A stretch of 64,000 bases of DNA from an uncultured Eubacteriales bacterium (GCA_900542425.1 UQNQ01000001.1:124001-188000), one strand, 5' to 3'. Counted from the stretch's first letter, positions 26,749 through 36,255 are shown. Program-made: numbers and translations. Notes: a model not told the origin generated them from the sequence alone.

Positions 26749-27129
26749 ATGAAAAAGATTTGTTCTGAACAAGCGCCGGCCGCGGTTGGACCGTATTCGC
26801 AGGCGATAGAGTGTGGAGAATTTCTGTTTTTATCGGGACAGCTTGGCCTGGATCCCTCGACAGGATTGATGGCGGGAGACCACGTTTCCGTCCAGACAAG
26901 GCAGGCATGCGAAAATATAGGTGCTGTGCTTGCGGCGGCGGGACTTGGCTTTGAGCATGTTGTCAAGACAACGTGTTTTCTTGCCGATATGGCGGATTTT
27001 GCTGCATTCAATACGGTTTATTCGGAATATTTTAAAAGTTTGCCGGCGCGTTCCTGTGTTGCGGTGCGTGCTCTTCCGAAGGGCGGACTCTGTGAGATTG
27101 AAGTGATTGCCAAAAAAGAATCCGTGTAA
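26749..27129 (+). CDS. ridA: RidA-family enamine/imine deaminase
   Basis: This protein of about 126 residues has the YjgF/RidA signature: APAAVGPYSQAIECGEFLFLSGQLGLDP near the N-terminus, the key Arg in RSCVAVRALPKGGLCEIEVIA, and VKTTCFLADMADF. It hydrolyses reactive enamines produced by PLP enzymes. The ATG at 26749 has AAAGGAG at 7 nt; the earlier ATG at 26743 is too close to it. Confidence 0.94.
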   Translation: MKKICSEQAPAAVGPYSQAIECGEFLFLSGQLGLDPSTGLMAGDHVSVQTRQACENIGAVLAAAGLGFEHVVKTTCFLADMADFAAFNTVYSEYFKSLPARSCVAVRALPKGGLCEIEVIAKKESV

Positions 27130-27222
27130 ATAATGATTTGTCTGTTTTTTGATATATTTTTTGCCAGAAGAGATTTCATATTTTTAAAGATGTGTTTTTG
27201 AGAAACATACCAATAAAAAGAC

Positions 27223-27262
27223 ATAACGGCATAACACGTGTGTGTTATGCCGTTATCTTTGA
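27223..27262. terminator. Bidirectional hairpin terminator
   Basis: A perfect 15-bp stem (27223-27237 and 27242-27256) lies between convergent ridA and the XRE regulator gene. Confidence 0.75.
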
Positions 27263-27305
27263 GTGATCGGTTTACTTTGGCGAGTCTGATGGACATGTCT
27301 GCCGG

Positions 27306-27617
27306 TTATTTTTTCCATGAGTTGATGATGGCAGAAATAATCGCCAGCTGTTCATGATTCAATGGTTTCATTGACTCAAAAAGTTTTGATAATTCGCTGG
27401 GATTGTGAATTTCAAAATCAAAGAAATCCGACGGCTTGACGTCTAGATATTCACAAATATAGAAAAAACTCATCATGGAAGGAAGATTTTTGCCGTTTTC
27501 AATATTGTTGATATACCCGGCACTCTGACCAATAGAAAGGCTCATGTCTCTAGCTGATACGCCTTTTTGGATGCGGAGTTCCGCTAATCTTTGAACAAAC
27601 TGCTTTTCCAACAACAT
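27306..27617 (-). CDS. XRE-family helix-turn-helix regulator
   Basis: This 103-residue protein has a Cro/CI-type domain over residues 8-66 (LAELRIQKGVSARDMSLSIGQSAGYINNIENGKNLPSMMSFFYICEYLDVKPSDFF) and a short helical tail. Upstream at 27633-27645 is the inverted repeat TAGTA-TTG-TACTA, a candidate autoregulatory site. Target genes are unknown. Confidence 0.88.
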   Translation of the reverse strand: MLLEKQFVQRLAELRIQKGVSARDMSLSIGQSAGYINNIENGKNLPSMMSFFYICEYLDVKPSDFFDFEIHNPSELSKLFESMKPLNHEQLAIISAIINSWKK

Positions 27618-27632
27618 CTATCACCTTTTTTG

Positions 27633-27645
27633 TAGTATTGTACTA
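27633..27645. promoter_or_regulatory. Candidate XRE operator
   Basis: TAGTATTGTACTA is a 5-bp inverted repeat with a 3-nt centre, 15 nt upstream of the XRE start codon. Confidence 0.5.
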
Positions 27646-27784
27646 TACAGAGGTCGTTAAAACAGCTTTTTTCAATAGCAATCTCTGCCATGATATCCTG
27701 ATGGACAGGATATATCAATTGAAATATACATTTAAATTGGTTTTTTGTAGAGAATTCCGTTTGTCATTTTGCTTCGAAGCAAAA

Positions 27785-27973
27785 TCAGAACAATGTGCAG
27801 CCGATTTCTTTGAAATATCGAATTTTTTCTTCAATCACTTCCGGAGTCACGCCAAGCTCTTTGGCAAGGCAGTCGATGCAGAGAAATTCCTCCGCGTCGC
27901 GATAAATAAGCCGTCGGTAAATCGCGGCTTCGTCGCTTTTTAAAAGCTTGCCGCATTGTTTGCAATATGCCAT
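27785..27973 (-). CDS. Small zinc-ribbon protein
   Basis: This 62-residue protein has CKQCGK near the N-terminus and CIDC near residue 38, consistent with one four-cysteine zinc site. A helical C-terminus (ELGVTPEVIEEKIRYFKEIGC) follows. The ATG at 27973 has AGGAG at 5 nt; a longer in-frame form to 28030 lacks a site. Short proteins of this type are common in Clostridia and uncharacterised. Confidence 0.8.
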   Translation of the reverse strand: MAYCKQCGKLLKSDEAAIYRRLIYRDAEEFLCIDCLAKELGVTPEVIEEKIRYFKEIGCTLF

Positions 27974-28038
27974 AAATACTCCTGTTTTGTGAAAATATAC
28001 CTCGAGAATCGGTACTTTTCCGTTATACACTTCATCCG

Positions 28039-30096
28039 TTAGGTTTTTTCCGAGGATTCCTCTGCGCAGAAAACGGTGCCGACACTCCAGCCGGGCAGAG
28101 TAGGCAGATGAACGAAATATTCCGGCATTCCCTCTGCATTTGTTTTTTTCTCATAAGCAAGCGGAATGTCGGATACGGTTCCGCTTTGGAAAGAGAAGTG
28201 TTCGCTTTCCGGATTGCGGACGAGCAGTGTCAGTTCTCCGGACTGCCCGACCGTAGTGTTGACAATGGAAACACACAAAACCTTGTCCTCCTTATTCACA
28301 CGGGGCAGTACAATTGCTTTCAGAGGCTCGAGAAGCTTTGCTTTCAGCGATTTTTTTTCGGATATGAGATCCATAGCGGAGAAAAACTGATTGCGGCGCG
28401 CGAGGCTTGTGTAAACAAACGGGTGATTGCCGAATACGGTCCATGTGCCGCCGTATGGGGTTGTCACGGTGAATGCGGCAATGCCATACGGATAGGTCTT
28501 ATTATCGGGGAAGAGCGGCTTTACGGTGAAGTTAGCGCCGAAATACTGGGAAATCGGTGTTACCTTATCGGATTTCGGAAGAAAGGTAAAGCCCGGCTCG
28601 ACGATATTTAACTTATCCCAGCGGGGCGCGTGAATACCCTCGTTCACGGCACAGGGCAGGAATTCCTCCGAGAGCATCAGAACAGAGGTTTCATATGCTT
28701 CAACGCCGAAAACATCAAAGCCCCTTTCCATCAGCATTTGAATGCTTTTCCCGTCGGCAAAAACCGGATGGGAGAGCAGGTCGAGGATGTCATCCTCGGA
28801 AAGCCCTATTGTATTTTCTTTGGTGAGACAATAGATTTTATCCCTGTCGCCGGAGCGGAAGGTAAGCGGCATTCCCAGCGTCGGGGCAAATCCCGCGTCA
28901 TAATATTCCATTTCAAACCGGAAGTCCGCTTCATTTTCTTTCAGCGGTCTTAGGTATGATTTTTTGGATACCGCGATTTCAATGCCGGAAGGCTTGGTTT
29001 TCATGTTGATACGGGACAGTCTTTTCCAATATTCGCTGTGCTCCGAAAACAAGGTAAATTCCTTGGCGTGATAAGACAGCGGTTCATGCTCGCGGTTCAT
29101 CATCGCATAACTCATCGCGGTTGCTCCATAGGCGAAGTACAGGTCGGATTCAAATACGATGCCGTTTGCTGATTTACCGTAAGCGACATCCGGTATGCAT
29201 TCTATCTCCGGGCGGATGTCCTCGATATAATCGGGTGCCTCGACCATCTGCCACTCTAATATCCTTGCTTTTTTGATAAACTCGGAGGGATTGTTGTCGT
29301 CGAATGCCCCTCCTCCCGGACGGAAGCCGACGCCTTTTCCTGAAGCGTCGCGCATGGCATCAAAAAGGAAATCATAGCCGTATCCCGTATAGCGGCGGTT
29401 CGGTCCGTATTGAAGCCCGAACCGAACGTCAGGGAAAACCTGAGCTGCGGCTTTGGCGATTTCATACGTGAAACGATAAAGCCCGTCCCGGATAAACCGG
29501 GTCCATTCTTCTCTGACTGAGATATCTCCATGGTTGATGGCATAAACTAGATTTTCTCTTGAGAATGTATGAGAATATTCTTTGTTGAAAGTTTCGATAC
29601 AATGGTCGCAGAAACAGCCGCGTTCCACCGGATGGTGATTCATCGCCCGCAAGTCATCGTCAAACCAGATCCGATACGGATGGAATTCGGCGTATGCCGC
29701 CGCGACCTCTTTGTTATATTGGATGAATTTTTCTCCCCGCCAGCAGAAGCAATAGGGAGAGGTTGCCCCGCTTGGAGACATCATCGTTTCGATATTTGTA
29801 TGGTCGTTTACAAGCCCTGAACAGTCCCGCAGGCGAATGAAATCTCCATGGCCAAGTGTGTTGTTGATTTGAAGAGAAACACGGATCCCGGCGCTTCGGA
29901 ATTTTTCAGAAATTTGCTTGTAGTATGCCGCGATTTCCTGATGTCTTTCCAGTGTTGGATAACCCAGTGCGGTGGTCAGCCATATTTCATGACAGGAGTT
30001 GGGATTTTCCTTTACGATGCGGAGCCATTCTTCTATGTATTTTTGGTTTGCCTTGTCTTCCTCCGGAAGAAATACTGCAAGTCTTTGAGTGAGCAT
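28039..30096 (-). CDS. Putative glycoside-hydrolase-like protein (TIM-barrel type)
   Basis: This protein of about 685 residues has no signal peptide. The first 350 residues look like a TIM barrel of the beta-galactosidase/GH-A kind: EIWLTTALGYPTLERHQEIAAYY, SLQINNTLGHGDF, YRIWFDDDLRAMNHHP, a cysteine cluster CFCDHCIETFNKEY, VFPDVRFGLQYGP, then VFESDLYFAYGATAMSYAMMNREHEPLS. The second half has beta-sandwich-like sequence. The Cys cluster and acidic pair recall GH42-type enzymes, but I cannot name the family. It precedes a GH27 alpha-galactosidase on the same strand, suggesting oligosaccharide use. Confidence 0.6.
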   Translation of the reverse strand: MLTQRLAVFLPEEDKANQKYIEEWLRIVKENPNSCHEIWLTTALGYPTLERHQEIAAYYKQISEKFRSAGIRVSLQINNTLGHGDFIRLRDCSGLVNDHTNIETMMSPSGATSPYCFCWRGEKFIQYNKEVAAAYAEFHPYRIWFDDDLRAMNHHPVERGCFCDHCIETFNKEYSHTFSRENLVYAINHGDISVREEWTRFIRDGLYRFTYEIAKAAAQVFPDVRFGLQYGPNRRYTGYGYDFLFDAMRDASGKGVGFRPGGGAFDDNNPSEFIKKARILEWQMVEAPDYIEDIRPEIECIPDVAYGKSANGIVFESDLYFAYGATAMSYAMMNREHEPLSYHAKEFTLFSEHSEYWKRLSRINMKTKPSGIEIAVSKKSYLRPLKENEADFRFEMEYYDAGFAPTLGMPLTFRSGDRDKIYCLTKENTIGLSEDDILDLLSHPVFADGKSIQMLMERGFDVFGVEAYETSVLMLSEEFLPCAVNEGIHAPRWDKLNIVEPGFTFLPKSDKVTPISQYFGANFTVKPLFPDNKTYPYGIAAFTVTTPYGGTWTVFGNHPFVYTSLARRNQFFSAMDLISEKKSLKAKLLEPLKAIVLPRVNKEDKVLCVSIVNTTVGQSGELTLLVRNPESEHFSFQSGTVSDIPLAYEKKTNAEGMPEYFVHLPTLPGWSVGTVFCAEESSEKT

Positions 30097-30167
30097 GTCT
30101 GATGTTCCTACCTTCCCATTGTATATTGTCGTGCGGGCTGTCTGCATGCAAAACACGCCAAAAATAT

Positions 30168-30199
30168 AGCCTCTCCCCTCCGGCAGAAGGGGAGAGGCT
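30168..30199 (-). terminator. Terminator of the alpha-galactosidase gene
   Basis: A 12-bp GC-rich stem (30168-30179 and 30188-30199) is followed on the minus strand by ATATTTTT, just after the GH27 stop. Confidence 0.8.
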
Positions 30200-30208
30200 T
30201 GCGGTTTT

Positions 30209-31351
30209 TTATTTTACCTTGACAAGCTTGCCTGTAAAGACTTTGCAGTCTCCGGCGGGAACTTTTGCTGAAACGTATTCACGGCAGATGCCGATATGCT
30301 CGTCTGTGAAAGCATCGGTAACATCAAAACCCCAGCCGCAGAGAGGATCCAGTCCGATTTCATAATAGGGAATCATAAAGGTTTTATCGGTATCATAATT
30401 GTTGAAGAAACCAAAAGCAAATTTTCCGTCCGAAAGATGACGGAAGAGAAGGAGCGCTTCCCGTGATCCGGCATTGTCTGCAATAAACATTGGCGGGCGG
30501 GTGTCACCATCCTGATTGATGGCGATCAGATTTTTGCTGGTTAAGAGAGCGTGTACCTCAGGAGACATATTTCTGACATCGCAGCCAATCATGAGCGGAG
30601 ACATCATCATGCACCAAAGAGCAAAATGATAACGATACTGTGCGTCCGTGCAGCCTTGGAAACCGCGCTCAGATCCGACGTTTCCTTTGCCTTTCATGCC
30701 GACGACGAGCATATCAATGTCATTGAAGCAGCCTGCGGCGGAGTAGCCGAGCTTATCCTTCTGACTTTCGGAAAGTTTGCGGATGGATTCAAAGGAATCG
30801 AAGATATCGCCGGTCGAGCGGTACATGTCCACACCTGCCGAACGTGCCCATGTTTCCACTTGCGCATTCCCCCAGTTGCAGGCAGAATACAGAATATCGC
30901 GGCCTGTCGATTTGAGCGCGAGAGACATCCGGTTATAGGAGAGATGGCTCTGCATGGACGGGTGATAGCAGTTATCATATTTGAGAAAATCTACGCCGAT
31001 CGATGCGAAATAAGCGGCGTCGTCAAATTCATGTCCCCAGCTTCCGGGATATCCTGCGCAGGTCTTGACGCCGCAGCAGGAATACATGCCGAACTTGAGT
31101 CCCTTGGAATGAACATAGTCCGCGACGGCTTTCATGCCGTGTGGAAATTTTTCCGGATCGGCAACGAGCATTCCGTTTTTGTCGCGTTCACGCAGGCTCC
31201 AGCAATCGTCGATCACGAGGTATTGATATCCTGCTTTCAGCATTCCATGCTCTACCATTGCGTCGGCGGTTTCCTTGATCATGTCCTCATGGATGTTGTT
31301 TCCGAATGTATTCCATGAGTTCCAACCCATCGGTGGTGTTTTGGCTAACAT
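30209..31351 (-). CDS. Alpha-galactosidase (GH27)
   Basis: This protein of about 380 residues hydrolyses terminal alpha-galactosides. GH27 features are TPPMGWNSWNTFG at the start, YLVIDDCWS, GMYSCCGVKTCAGYPGSWGHEFDDA, the nucleophile region FLKYDNCY and the acid/base region MYRSTGDIFDSF. There is no signal peptide, so it acts inside the cell on imported sugars. The ATG at 31351 has AAAGGAG 8-9 nt upstream. It lies after a leader of about 315 nt. Confidence 0.93.
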   Translation of the reverse strand: MLAKTPPMGWNSWNTFGNNIHEDMIKETADAMVEHGMLKAGYQYLVIDDCWSLRERDKNGMLVADPEKFPHGMKAVADYVHSKGLKFGMYSCCGVKTCAGYPGSWGHEFDDAAYFASIGVDFLKYDNCYHPSMQSHLSYNRMSLALKSTGRDILYSACNWGNAQVETWARSAGVDMYRSTGDIFDSFESIRKLSESQKDKLGYSAAGCFNDIDMLVVGMKGKGNVGSERGFQGCTDAQYRYHFALWCMMMSPLMIGCDVRNMSPEVHALLTSKNLIAINQDGDTRPPMFIADNAGSREALLLFRHLSDGKFAFGFFNNYDTDKTFMIPYYEIGLDPLCGWGFDVTDAFTDEHIGICREYVSAKVPAGDCKVFTGKLVKVK

Positions 31352-31702
31352 AATAAACAATCTCCTTTGATGTTATGATTTGTTTTTATAAATCTTGTAG
31401 TCATGAAGCTGCTTTCCCGACGCCGTTTATGACTGGTTCATCCGTCTCCCATATGCGTGAAACGGAAAAACACCGTAACGCCAATCGAAAATTTATGTAA
31501 AATGCTTGCGGCGGTTACAGTACGCCGTTTCGAATCGATTTGCTTCTTCATCGCGTCGGATAAAATCGGTAAATGGATTGGCTGAAAGTCCATGGCAGGC
31601 GATGAGAATTCGCATGGAAAGTGTTGTTGACAAGTCTTTTCAGAAATTTTCGACACGAAAAAACAGACAATTTTATTATAGCGAGAGAATCCATTTTGTC
31701 AA
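31352..31702 (-). promoter_or_regulatory. Strong promoter and long leader of the alpha-galactosidase gene
   Basis: On the minus strand TTGACA (31697-31702) and TATAAT (31675-31680) lie 16 nt apart. The predicted start near 31668 leaves a leader of about 315 nt before the ATG at 31351. No gene is recognised inside it; short open frames such as 31438-31656 have no convincing features. Confidence 0.6.
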
Positions 31703-31729
31703 GAAGAAAGATAGAGAATCCGGCAAGAA

Positions 31730-32041
31730 TCAGGAATCCAGCAACATCAGGATGCCAGCTTCTGATTTCAATCCGACAGAGGTGCGGACAACCTCACCGT
31801 TTTTCATTACCATAAGCGTGGGGATGCTCATGATGCCAAAGCGCTCTGCAAGAGATGGGACCTCATCAATGTCGATTTTGCAAACCTTAAATTCCGGATG
31901 TTCGGCTGCGATTTTTTCAATAATCGGAGAAAGCATTTTGCATGGACCGCACCACATAGCGAAAAAGTCGATAAGGACAGGCTTTTGTGAGCGGATTGCT
32001 TCTGATTCAAAATTTTCGTTGGTAAGCTTGATAACGGACAT
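31730..32041 (-). CDS. trxA: Thioredoxin
   Basis: This protein of about 103 residues has the active site FAMWCGPCKMLSP, the cis-proline segment MSIPTLMVMKNGE and VDIDE-like strand residues (KIDIDEVPSLAERFGI). It is a general disulfide reductase. The ATG at 32041 with AAAGGAG is chosen over one 9 nt upstream that nearly abuts this site. Confidence 0.95.
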   Translation of the reverse strand: MSVIKLTNENFESEAIRSQKPVLIDFFAMWCGPCKMLSPIIEKIAAEHPEFKVCKIDIDEVPSLAERFGIMSIPTLMVMKNGEVVRTSVGLKSEAGILMLLDS

Positions 32042-32142
32042 TTCATACATCTCCTTTGGTTGTATTTTTCATGATGATTCTGTGTTCAGTTTGAGAGGTT
32101 ACCGGTGCTTCTGAAGAAAAAATAACTTTTTTACGAATAGAC

Positions 32143-32171
32143 TTGATTTGCCCTCGTTTTTTCGATATACT
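32143..32171 (+). promoter_or_regulatory. Promoter of the GNAT gene
   Basis: TTGATT (32143-32148) and TATACT (32166-32171) with 17-nt spacing, 43 nt before the ATG. Confidence 0.6.
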
Positions 32172-32213
32172 GATATACAATGAAGTAAATGCTTTCGGCT
32201 CGTGGGGGAAAAC

Positions 32214-32786
32214 ATGAAAATATTAGAAACGGAACGGCTTGTTCTGCGGGAATTGGAACCGTCCGATTATCGTGCATTATGTGTCATTTTGCAGGATCCG
32301 GAAGTGATGTACGCTTATGAACATGCTTTTTCCGATGCAGAGGTGGCCGAATGGCTGGAACGGCAGCTTGCCCGTTATGCTGAATATGGATTCGGACTCT
32401 GGGCCGTTCTCCGGAAAGTTGAGGGCGATATGATCGGACAGTGCGGCATTACCATGCAGGCGGTTGGAGAACAGCTTGTGCCAGAGGTCGGATATTTATT
32501 TGCGAAAGCATTTTGGCATCAGGGCTATGCGACGGAAGCCGCCCGTGCATGCAGGAATTGGGCGTTTGAAACTCTTGGAGCAGATAAGGTTTATTCTATT
32601 ATCCGTGAAAACAATATGCCGTCCCGTCATGTGGCGGAGCGTAACGGAATGAATCCTTGCGGGATGCTCTGTAAGCATTATTATGGGATTGATATGCCTC
32701 ATATGATTTATTCAGTTGAAAGAGAAGCGATTTTCTCTTCCGAAAAAAAGACAAAAGCGGAATCTGTCCCAACCAGAGACAAATGA
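32214..32786 (+). CDS. GNAT acetyltransferase, RimJ/RimL-like
   Basis: This protein of about 190 residues begins LETERLVLRELEPSDY, the usual opening of RimJ/RimL-type acetyltransferases. It continues with IGQCGITMQ, VGYLFAKAFWHQGYATEAARA (acetyl-CoA pyrophosphate loop) and RENNMPSRHVAERNGM. It acetylates an amine, often an N-terminus or a small molecule; the target is unknown. The ATG at 32214 follows GGGGGA. Confidence 0.88.
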   Translation: MKILETERLVLRELEPSDYRALCVILQDPEVMYAYEHAFSDAEVAEWLERQLARYAEYGFGLWAVLRKVEGDMIGQCGITMQAVGEQLVPEVGYLFAKAFWHQGYATEAARACRNWAFETLGADKVYSIIRENNMPSRHVAERNGMNPCGMLCKHYYGIDMPHMIYSVEREAIFSSEKKTKAESVPTRDK

Positions 32787-32833
32787 CCGATATGAAAATC
32801 AAACAGCCGTAAGACGGCAGGAGGAAACATCAT

Positions 32834-33322
32834 ATGTCAAGACCGGACAAAGTTAATTACTATCTGGACATTGCCGAAACCGTATCCAAAAGGAGCACTT
32901 GTCTGCGCAAGCATTATGGGGCAATTATCGTTAAAAATGATATAATAATATCGACAGGCTATAACGGGGCACCGCGCGGACGGAAGAATTGTTCGGATAT
33001 CGGCTACTGCATGCGGGACGACCTTGGAATCCCGCGCGGGGAACGGTATGAGATGTGCCGGTCCGTTCATGCGGAGGCTAACGCCATCATTGCTGCCGAC
33101 CGGGATAAAATGCTGGGTTCTACGCTTTATATGGTGGGCAAGGATTCCAAAACGGAAAGTCTTTTAAGCGGTGTTTGCTCCTGTATGATGTGTAAACGAA
33201 TGGTCATCAATGCGGGAATCCAGGAGGTCATTGTACGGGAAACGGCGGACACCTATACCGTATATCCGGTTTCCGATTGGATTGAGAACGACGACAGCTT
33301 GACTGGAAAATTCGGATACTGA
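32834..33322 (+). CDS. Deoxycytidylate deaminase family protein (ComEB-like)
   Basis: This 162-residue zinc deaminase has the motif VHAEANAIIAA (His and catalytic Glu) and SCMMCKRMVINAGI (Cys pair). The N-terminus CLRKHYGAIIVKNDIIISTGYNGAPRGRKNC is typical of dCMP deaminases, which feed dUMP to thymidylate synthesis. AGGAGGAA precedes the ATG. Confidence 0.92.
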   Translation: MSRPDKVNYYLDIAETVSKRSTCLRKHYGAIIVKNDIIISTGYNGAPRGRKNCSDIGYCMRDDLGIPRGERYEMCRSVHAEANAIIAADRDKMLGSTLYMVGKDSKTESLLSGVCSCMMCKRMVINAGIQEVIVRETADTYTVYPVSDWIENDDSLTGKFGY

Positions 33323-33329
33323 TAAAATT

Positions 33330-33355
33330 AAAACCTCACAAAGGTGTGAGGTTTT
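33330..33355. terminator. Bidirectional terminator
   Basis: An 11-bp stem (33330-33340 and 33345-33355) flanked by A and T runs separates convergent dCMP deaminase and spoVG. Confidence 0.85.
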
Positions 33356-33363
33356 AACTTGTT

Positions 33364-33681
33364 TTATGCTTCGCTTTCTTCTCCGGCTGCGGCTACCGTC
33401 GCGCTTTCAGGATTGGCCTCAATTTCTTTCAGCCTTTCAAAATAAGCGTTGATGACCGCTGTTTCGAGCATGCTTCTTGAAGCGGCATTGATGGGATGCA
33501 CAATGTCTCTGTAGGTGCCGTCAGGATTTTTTCTGCTCGGCATGACAACAAAATATTTATCGCGCGCATTAATGACTTTCACGTCATGAAGTGCAAGTTC
33601 GTTGTCAAATGTGACAGAAACAATTGCCTTCATGGGTCCCTCATCAAAAACCTTTCTTACTCTAACATCTGTAATTTGCAT
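33364..33681 (-). CDS. spoVG: Septation/sporulation regulator SpoVG
   Basis: This 105-residue protein has the conserved opening MQITDVRVRKVF, then VSVTFDNELALHDVKVI and FVVMPSRKNPDGTYRDIVHPINAASR. SpoVG is an RNA/DNA-binding regulator with roles in sporulation and envelope control. AAGGAGG lies before the ATG. It supports a sporulating Firmicute. Confidence 0.96.
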   Translation of the reverse strand: MQITDVRVRKVFDEGPMKAIVSVTFDNELALHDVKVINARDKYFVVMPSRKNPDGTYRDIVHPINAASRSMLETAVINAYFERLKEIEANPESATVAAAGEESEA

Positions 33682-33896
33682 GGTAACAGCCTCCTTGCAG
33701 GAAATTTATTCATCGTCTGTGTCTCTATTGTATCGCAGAAATGTGAATAGTTTTTAACCGCAAAGTAAGAAGATTTTTAACTTTAGACGGAAAAACGGTT
33801 TTTTCCGTCGCAAATTGAGGATGAATAAAAAAGACGAAAGAAATATCCGCATTTTTAGTGATTGAAGTACAATACATACAGAAACGGAGCTTTTTT

Positions 33897-35282
33897 ATGA
33901 ATGACATCATCAGCATTGTGATGCAAAATGCAAAACGTATTTTTTTTGTGGGAATCGGCGGCATCAGTATGTCGAGTCTGGCCTTTGTTTGTTTGGACAG
34001 AGGATATCAAGTGGCAGGTTCCGACAGAATGCACTCTCATATGACGGAACGGCTTGAAGCAGCGGGAATTCCCGTCGTTTATGAACACCGACCGGAAAAC
34101 ATCGCGGGTTTTGACGCGGTTGTGTATACAGGGGCGGTTTCCATGGACAATCCTGAACTTTCTGCGGCATTGAAAGCCGGGATTCCAATTATTTATCGCG
34201 CGGACCTGCTTGGCTATGTGATGAAGGATTATACACATCGTATCGGCGTGTCCGGTATGCATGGAAAATCAACTGCAACTTCCATGCTTGCCCATATGTT
34301 TCTTTTTTCGGGCAGAGAACCTACCGTGCTTTCCGGTGCGGAGACAAATGAAATGGGGGGCGCCTACCGAATCGGAAAACAGGATTATTTTATTTTTGAG
34401 GCATGTGAATATAAAGATTCCTTTTTGTGTTTTTATCCGACGGTATCTGTGATTTTGGATATTGACGTCGACCATACCGATTATTTTTCCGGAGGAATCG
34501 AACAAATCAAAAAATCCTTTGCAAAATATGCTCATCTTCCGTTTGAGACGGACTGTACGATGCCGTTTTGCGTGGTAAATTCTGACGATGCGAATATCCG
34601 AGAGGCAATGACAGATATCCCGGAGCTTGTGACTTTCGGCATACGGCAGAAAGCAGATTACATGGCATGCGATATTGAGCTTTCCAGCGGAAGGCCGTCC
34701 TTCCATCTCATGAAAGGTACGGAAAAACTTGCCCATATCGAGCTTTCCGTATACGGTTTCCATAATATATATAATGCGCTTGCCGCTGCTGCGGTTGGAG
34801 ACAGACTTGGACTTTGTGCCGAAGAAATTGCTTCTTCGCTTGCGACATTTGAAGGCCTAAAACGCCGGTTTGAATATAAAGGTACCGTGAACGGCGCACG
34901 CGTTTATATTGATTATGCGCATCATCCAAGAGAAATTGCGGCAACGATCCGTGCGGCAAAAGAGATGACAACAGGACGACTGATCTGTTTTTTTGAACCG
35001 CATACCTATTCGCGTACAGCGGCACTGTGGGACGGTTTTACACGCTGTTTTGAAGGAGCAGATGCTGTATATTTTTTGGATATTTATGCGGCGAGGGAAA
35101 CAAATGTCTGGGGCGTTTCCTCTGAAAAACTTGCTGCCTGTACGGCGAATGCCGGCTATATAGCATCCTATCCGCTTGCAGCGGAGAAGGTACGGGAAGA
35201 GGCTAAGCCCGGCGATACGGTCATGATCCTTGGTGCCGGTACCATTGACCAGGTCGCGGACCTTCTTGCTGGTAATGAATAA
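33897..35282 (+). CDS. murC: UDP-N-acetylmuramate-L-alanine ligase
   Basis: This protein of about 461 residues has the N-terminal FVGIGGISMSSLA, the ATP-binding GVSGMHGKSTATSM, DVDHTDYF, the central HNIYNALAA and the C-terminal IDYAHHP and FEPHTYSRTAAL. It adds L-alanine to UDP-MurNAc in peptidoglycan synthesis. The ATG at 33897 has CGGAG upstream; an earlier in-frame codon lacks a site. It stands alone here, not in a dcw cluster. Confidence 0.94.
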   Translation: MNDIISIVMQNAKRIFFVGIGGISMSSLAFVCLDRGYQVAGSDRMHSHMTERLEAAGIPVVYEHRPENIAGFDAVVYTGAVSMDNPELSAALKAGIPIIYRADLLGYVMKDYTHRIGVSGMHGKSTATSMLAHMFLFSGREPTVLSGAETNEMGGAYRIGKQDYFIFEACEYKDSFLCFYPTVSVILDIDVDHTDYFSGGIEQIKKSFAKYAHLPFETDCTMPFCVVNSDDANIREAMTDIPELVTFGIRQKADYMACDIELSSGRPSFHLMKGTEKLAHIELSVYGFHNIYNALAAAAVGDRLGLCAEEIASSLATFEGLKRRFEYKGTVNGARVYIDYAHHPREIAATIRAAKEMTTGRLICFFEPHTYSRTAALWDGFTRCFEGADAVYFLDIYAARETNVWGVSSEKLAACTANAGYIASYPLAAEKVREEAKPGDTVMILGAGTIDQVADLLAGNE

Positions 35283-35349
35283 AATTTCAGCTTGAATGCA
35301 TAAAAATGAAAATTTATTCAAAAAAATTGAATAAATTTTCAAAAATACC

Positions 35350-35378
35350 TTGACAAAACCGGAAAGACGCTGTATAAT
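35350..35378 (+). promoter_or_regulatory. Promoter of the amino acid ABC operon
   Basis: Perfect TTGACA (35350-35355) and TATAAT (35373-35378), 17 nt apart, 44 nt before the ATG. Confidence 0.9.
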
Positions 35379-35421
35379 CATAGCATAAAAATACAAAACG
35401 TTTCATTGGAGGAACTTCAAA

Positions 35422-36255
35422 ATGAAAAAAATACTGTCCATTGTGCTTGCACTTGCGCTTACCCTCGGCTGTCTGATGATGGCGGGCTGCGGAAGCAAGG
35501 ATACGATTATTGTTCAGACCAACGCGTATTTCGCTCCGTTCGAATATTATGACGGCACGGAAATCGTCGGCGTCGATGTGGATATCATGAATCTGGTCGG
35601 CGAGAAGCTCGGCAAAAAGGTTGAATTTCAAAATGTGACTTTCTCTGTGATTATTGACAATGTTTCAGAGGGCAAAATCTGTGACGTCGGCGCGGCAGGC
35701 ATCACGGTTACGGACTCGCGCAAGGAAAAGGTCGATTTTTCCAATACATATTTTACTTCCGTACAGTACGTGATTTATAAAGCCGGTACCATGACGCCCG
35801 ACGGCAAGGACGGCGATGTCGATTATATCCTCTGGGATAATCTTGCCGGCAAAAAGATCGGGGTTCAGAAGGATACGACCGGTGATATTTATGTAGATGG
35901 CGAGATCAACGGTGGTGATGGCTTTGACGGTGTTCTGCTTGATACGGGTGCTACGCTGTCTCGCTTTGACAATGCACAGGTCGCAGCGGACGCCATCAAT
36001 GCCAATCAGATTGATGTTGTCGTAGTCGATAAACTCCCTGCTTCCTATATTGTTGAGAAAAACAGCGAATTCGAGTGTGCGGCACTTTATTATGCCGGAG
36101 CAGACGGCGAGGCACCGAGCCCCACAGAGGAGTCTTACGCTATCTGTGTGACCAAGGGCAATGATGAGCTCCTGAATGCCATCAATGAAGTCCTTGCAGA
36201 GCTTGGCTCAGAAGGAGTCGAAAACCTCATTAAAAAGCATATGGGATTTGAATAA
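35422..36255 (+). CDS. Polar amino acid ABC transporter substrate-binding lipoprotein
   Basis: This 277-residue protein has a lipoprotein signal (LGCLMMAGC lipobox near residue 22) and a two-lobed family 3 binding domain: YFAPFEYYDGTEIVGVDVDIMNLV, DSRKEKVDFSNTYF, KKIGVQKDTTGDIYV. It captures an amino acid for the permease and ATPase that follow. Lgt at 14816 would process it. Confidence 0.93.
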   Translation: MKKILSIVLALALTLGCLMMAGCGSKDTIIVQTNAYFAPFEYYDGTEIVGVDVDIMNLVGEKLGKKVEFQNVTFSVIIDNVSEGKICDVGAAGITVTDSRKEKVDFSNTYFTSVQYVIYKAGTMTPDGKDGDVDYILWDNLAGKKIGVQKDTTGDIYVDGEINGGDGFDGVLLDTGATLSRFDNAQVAADAINANQIDVVVVDKLPASYIVEKNSEFECAALYYAGADGEAPSPTEESYAICVTKGNDELLNAINEVLAELGSEGVENLIKKHMGFE

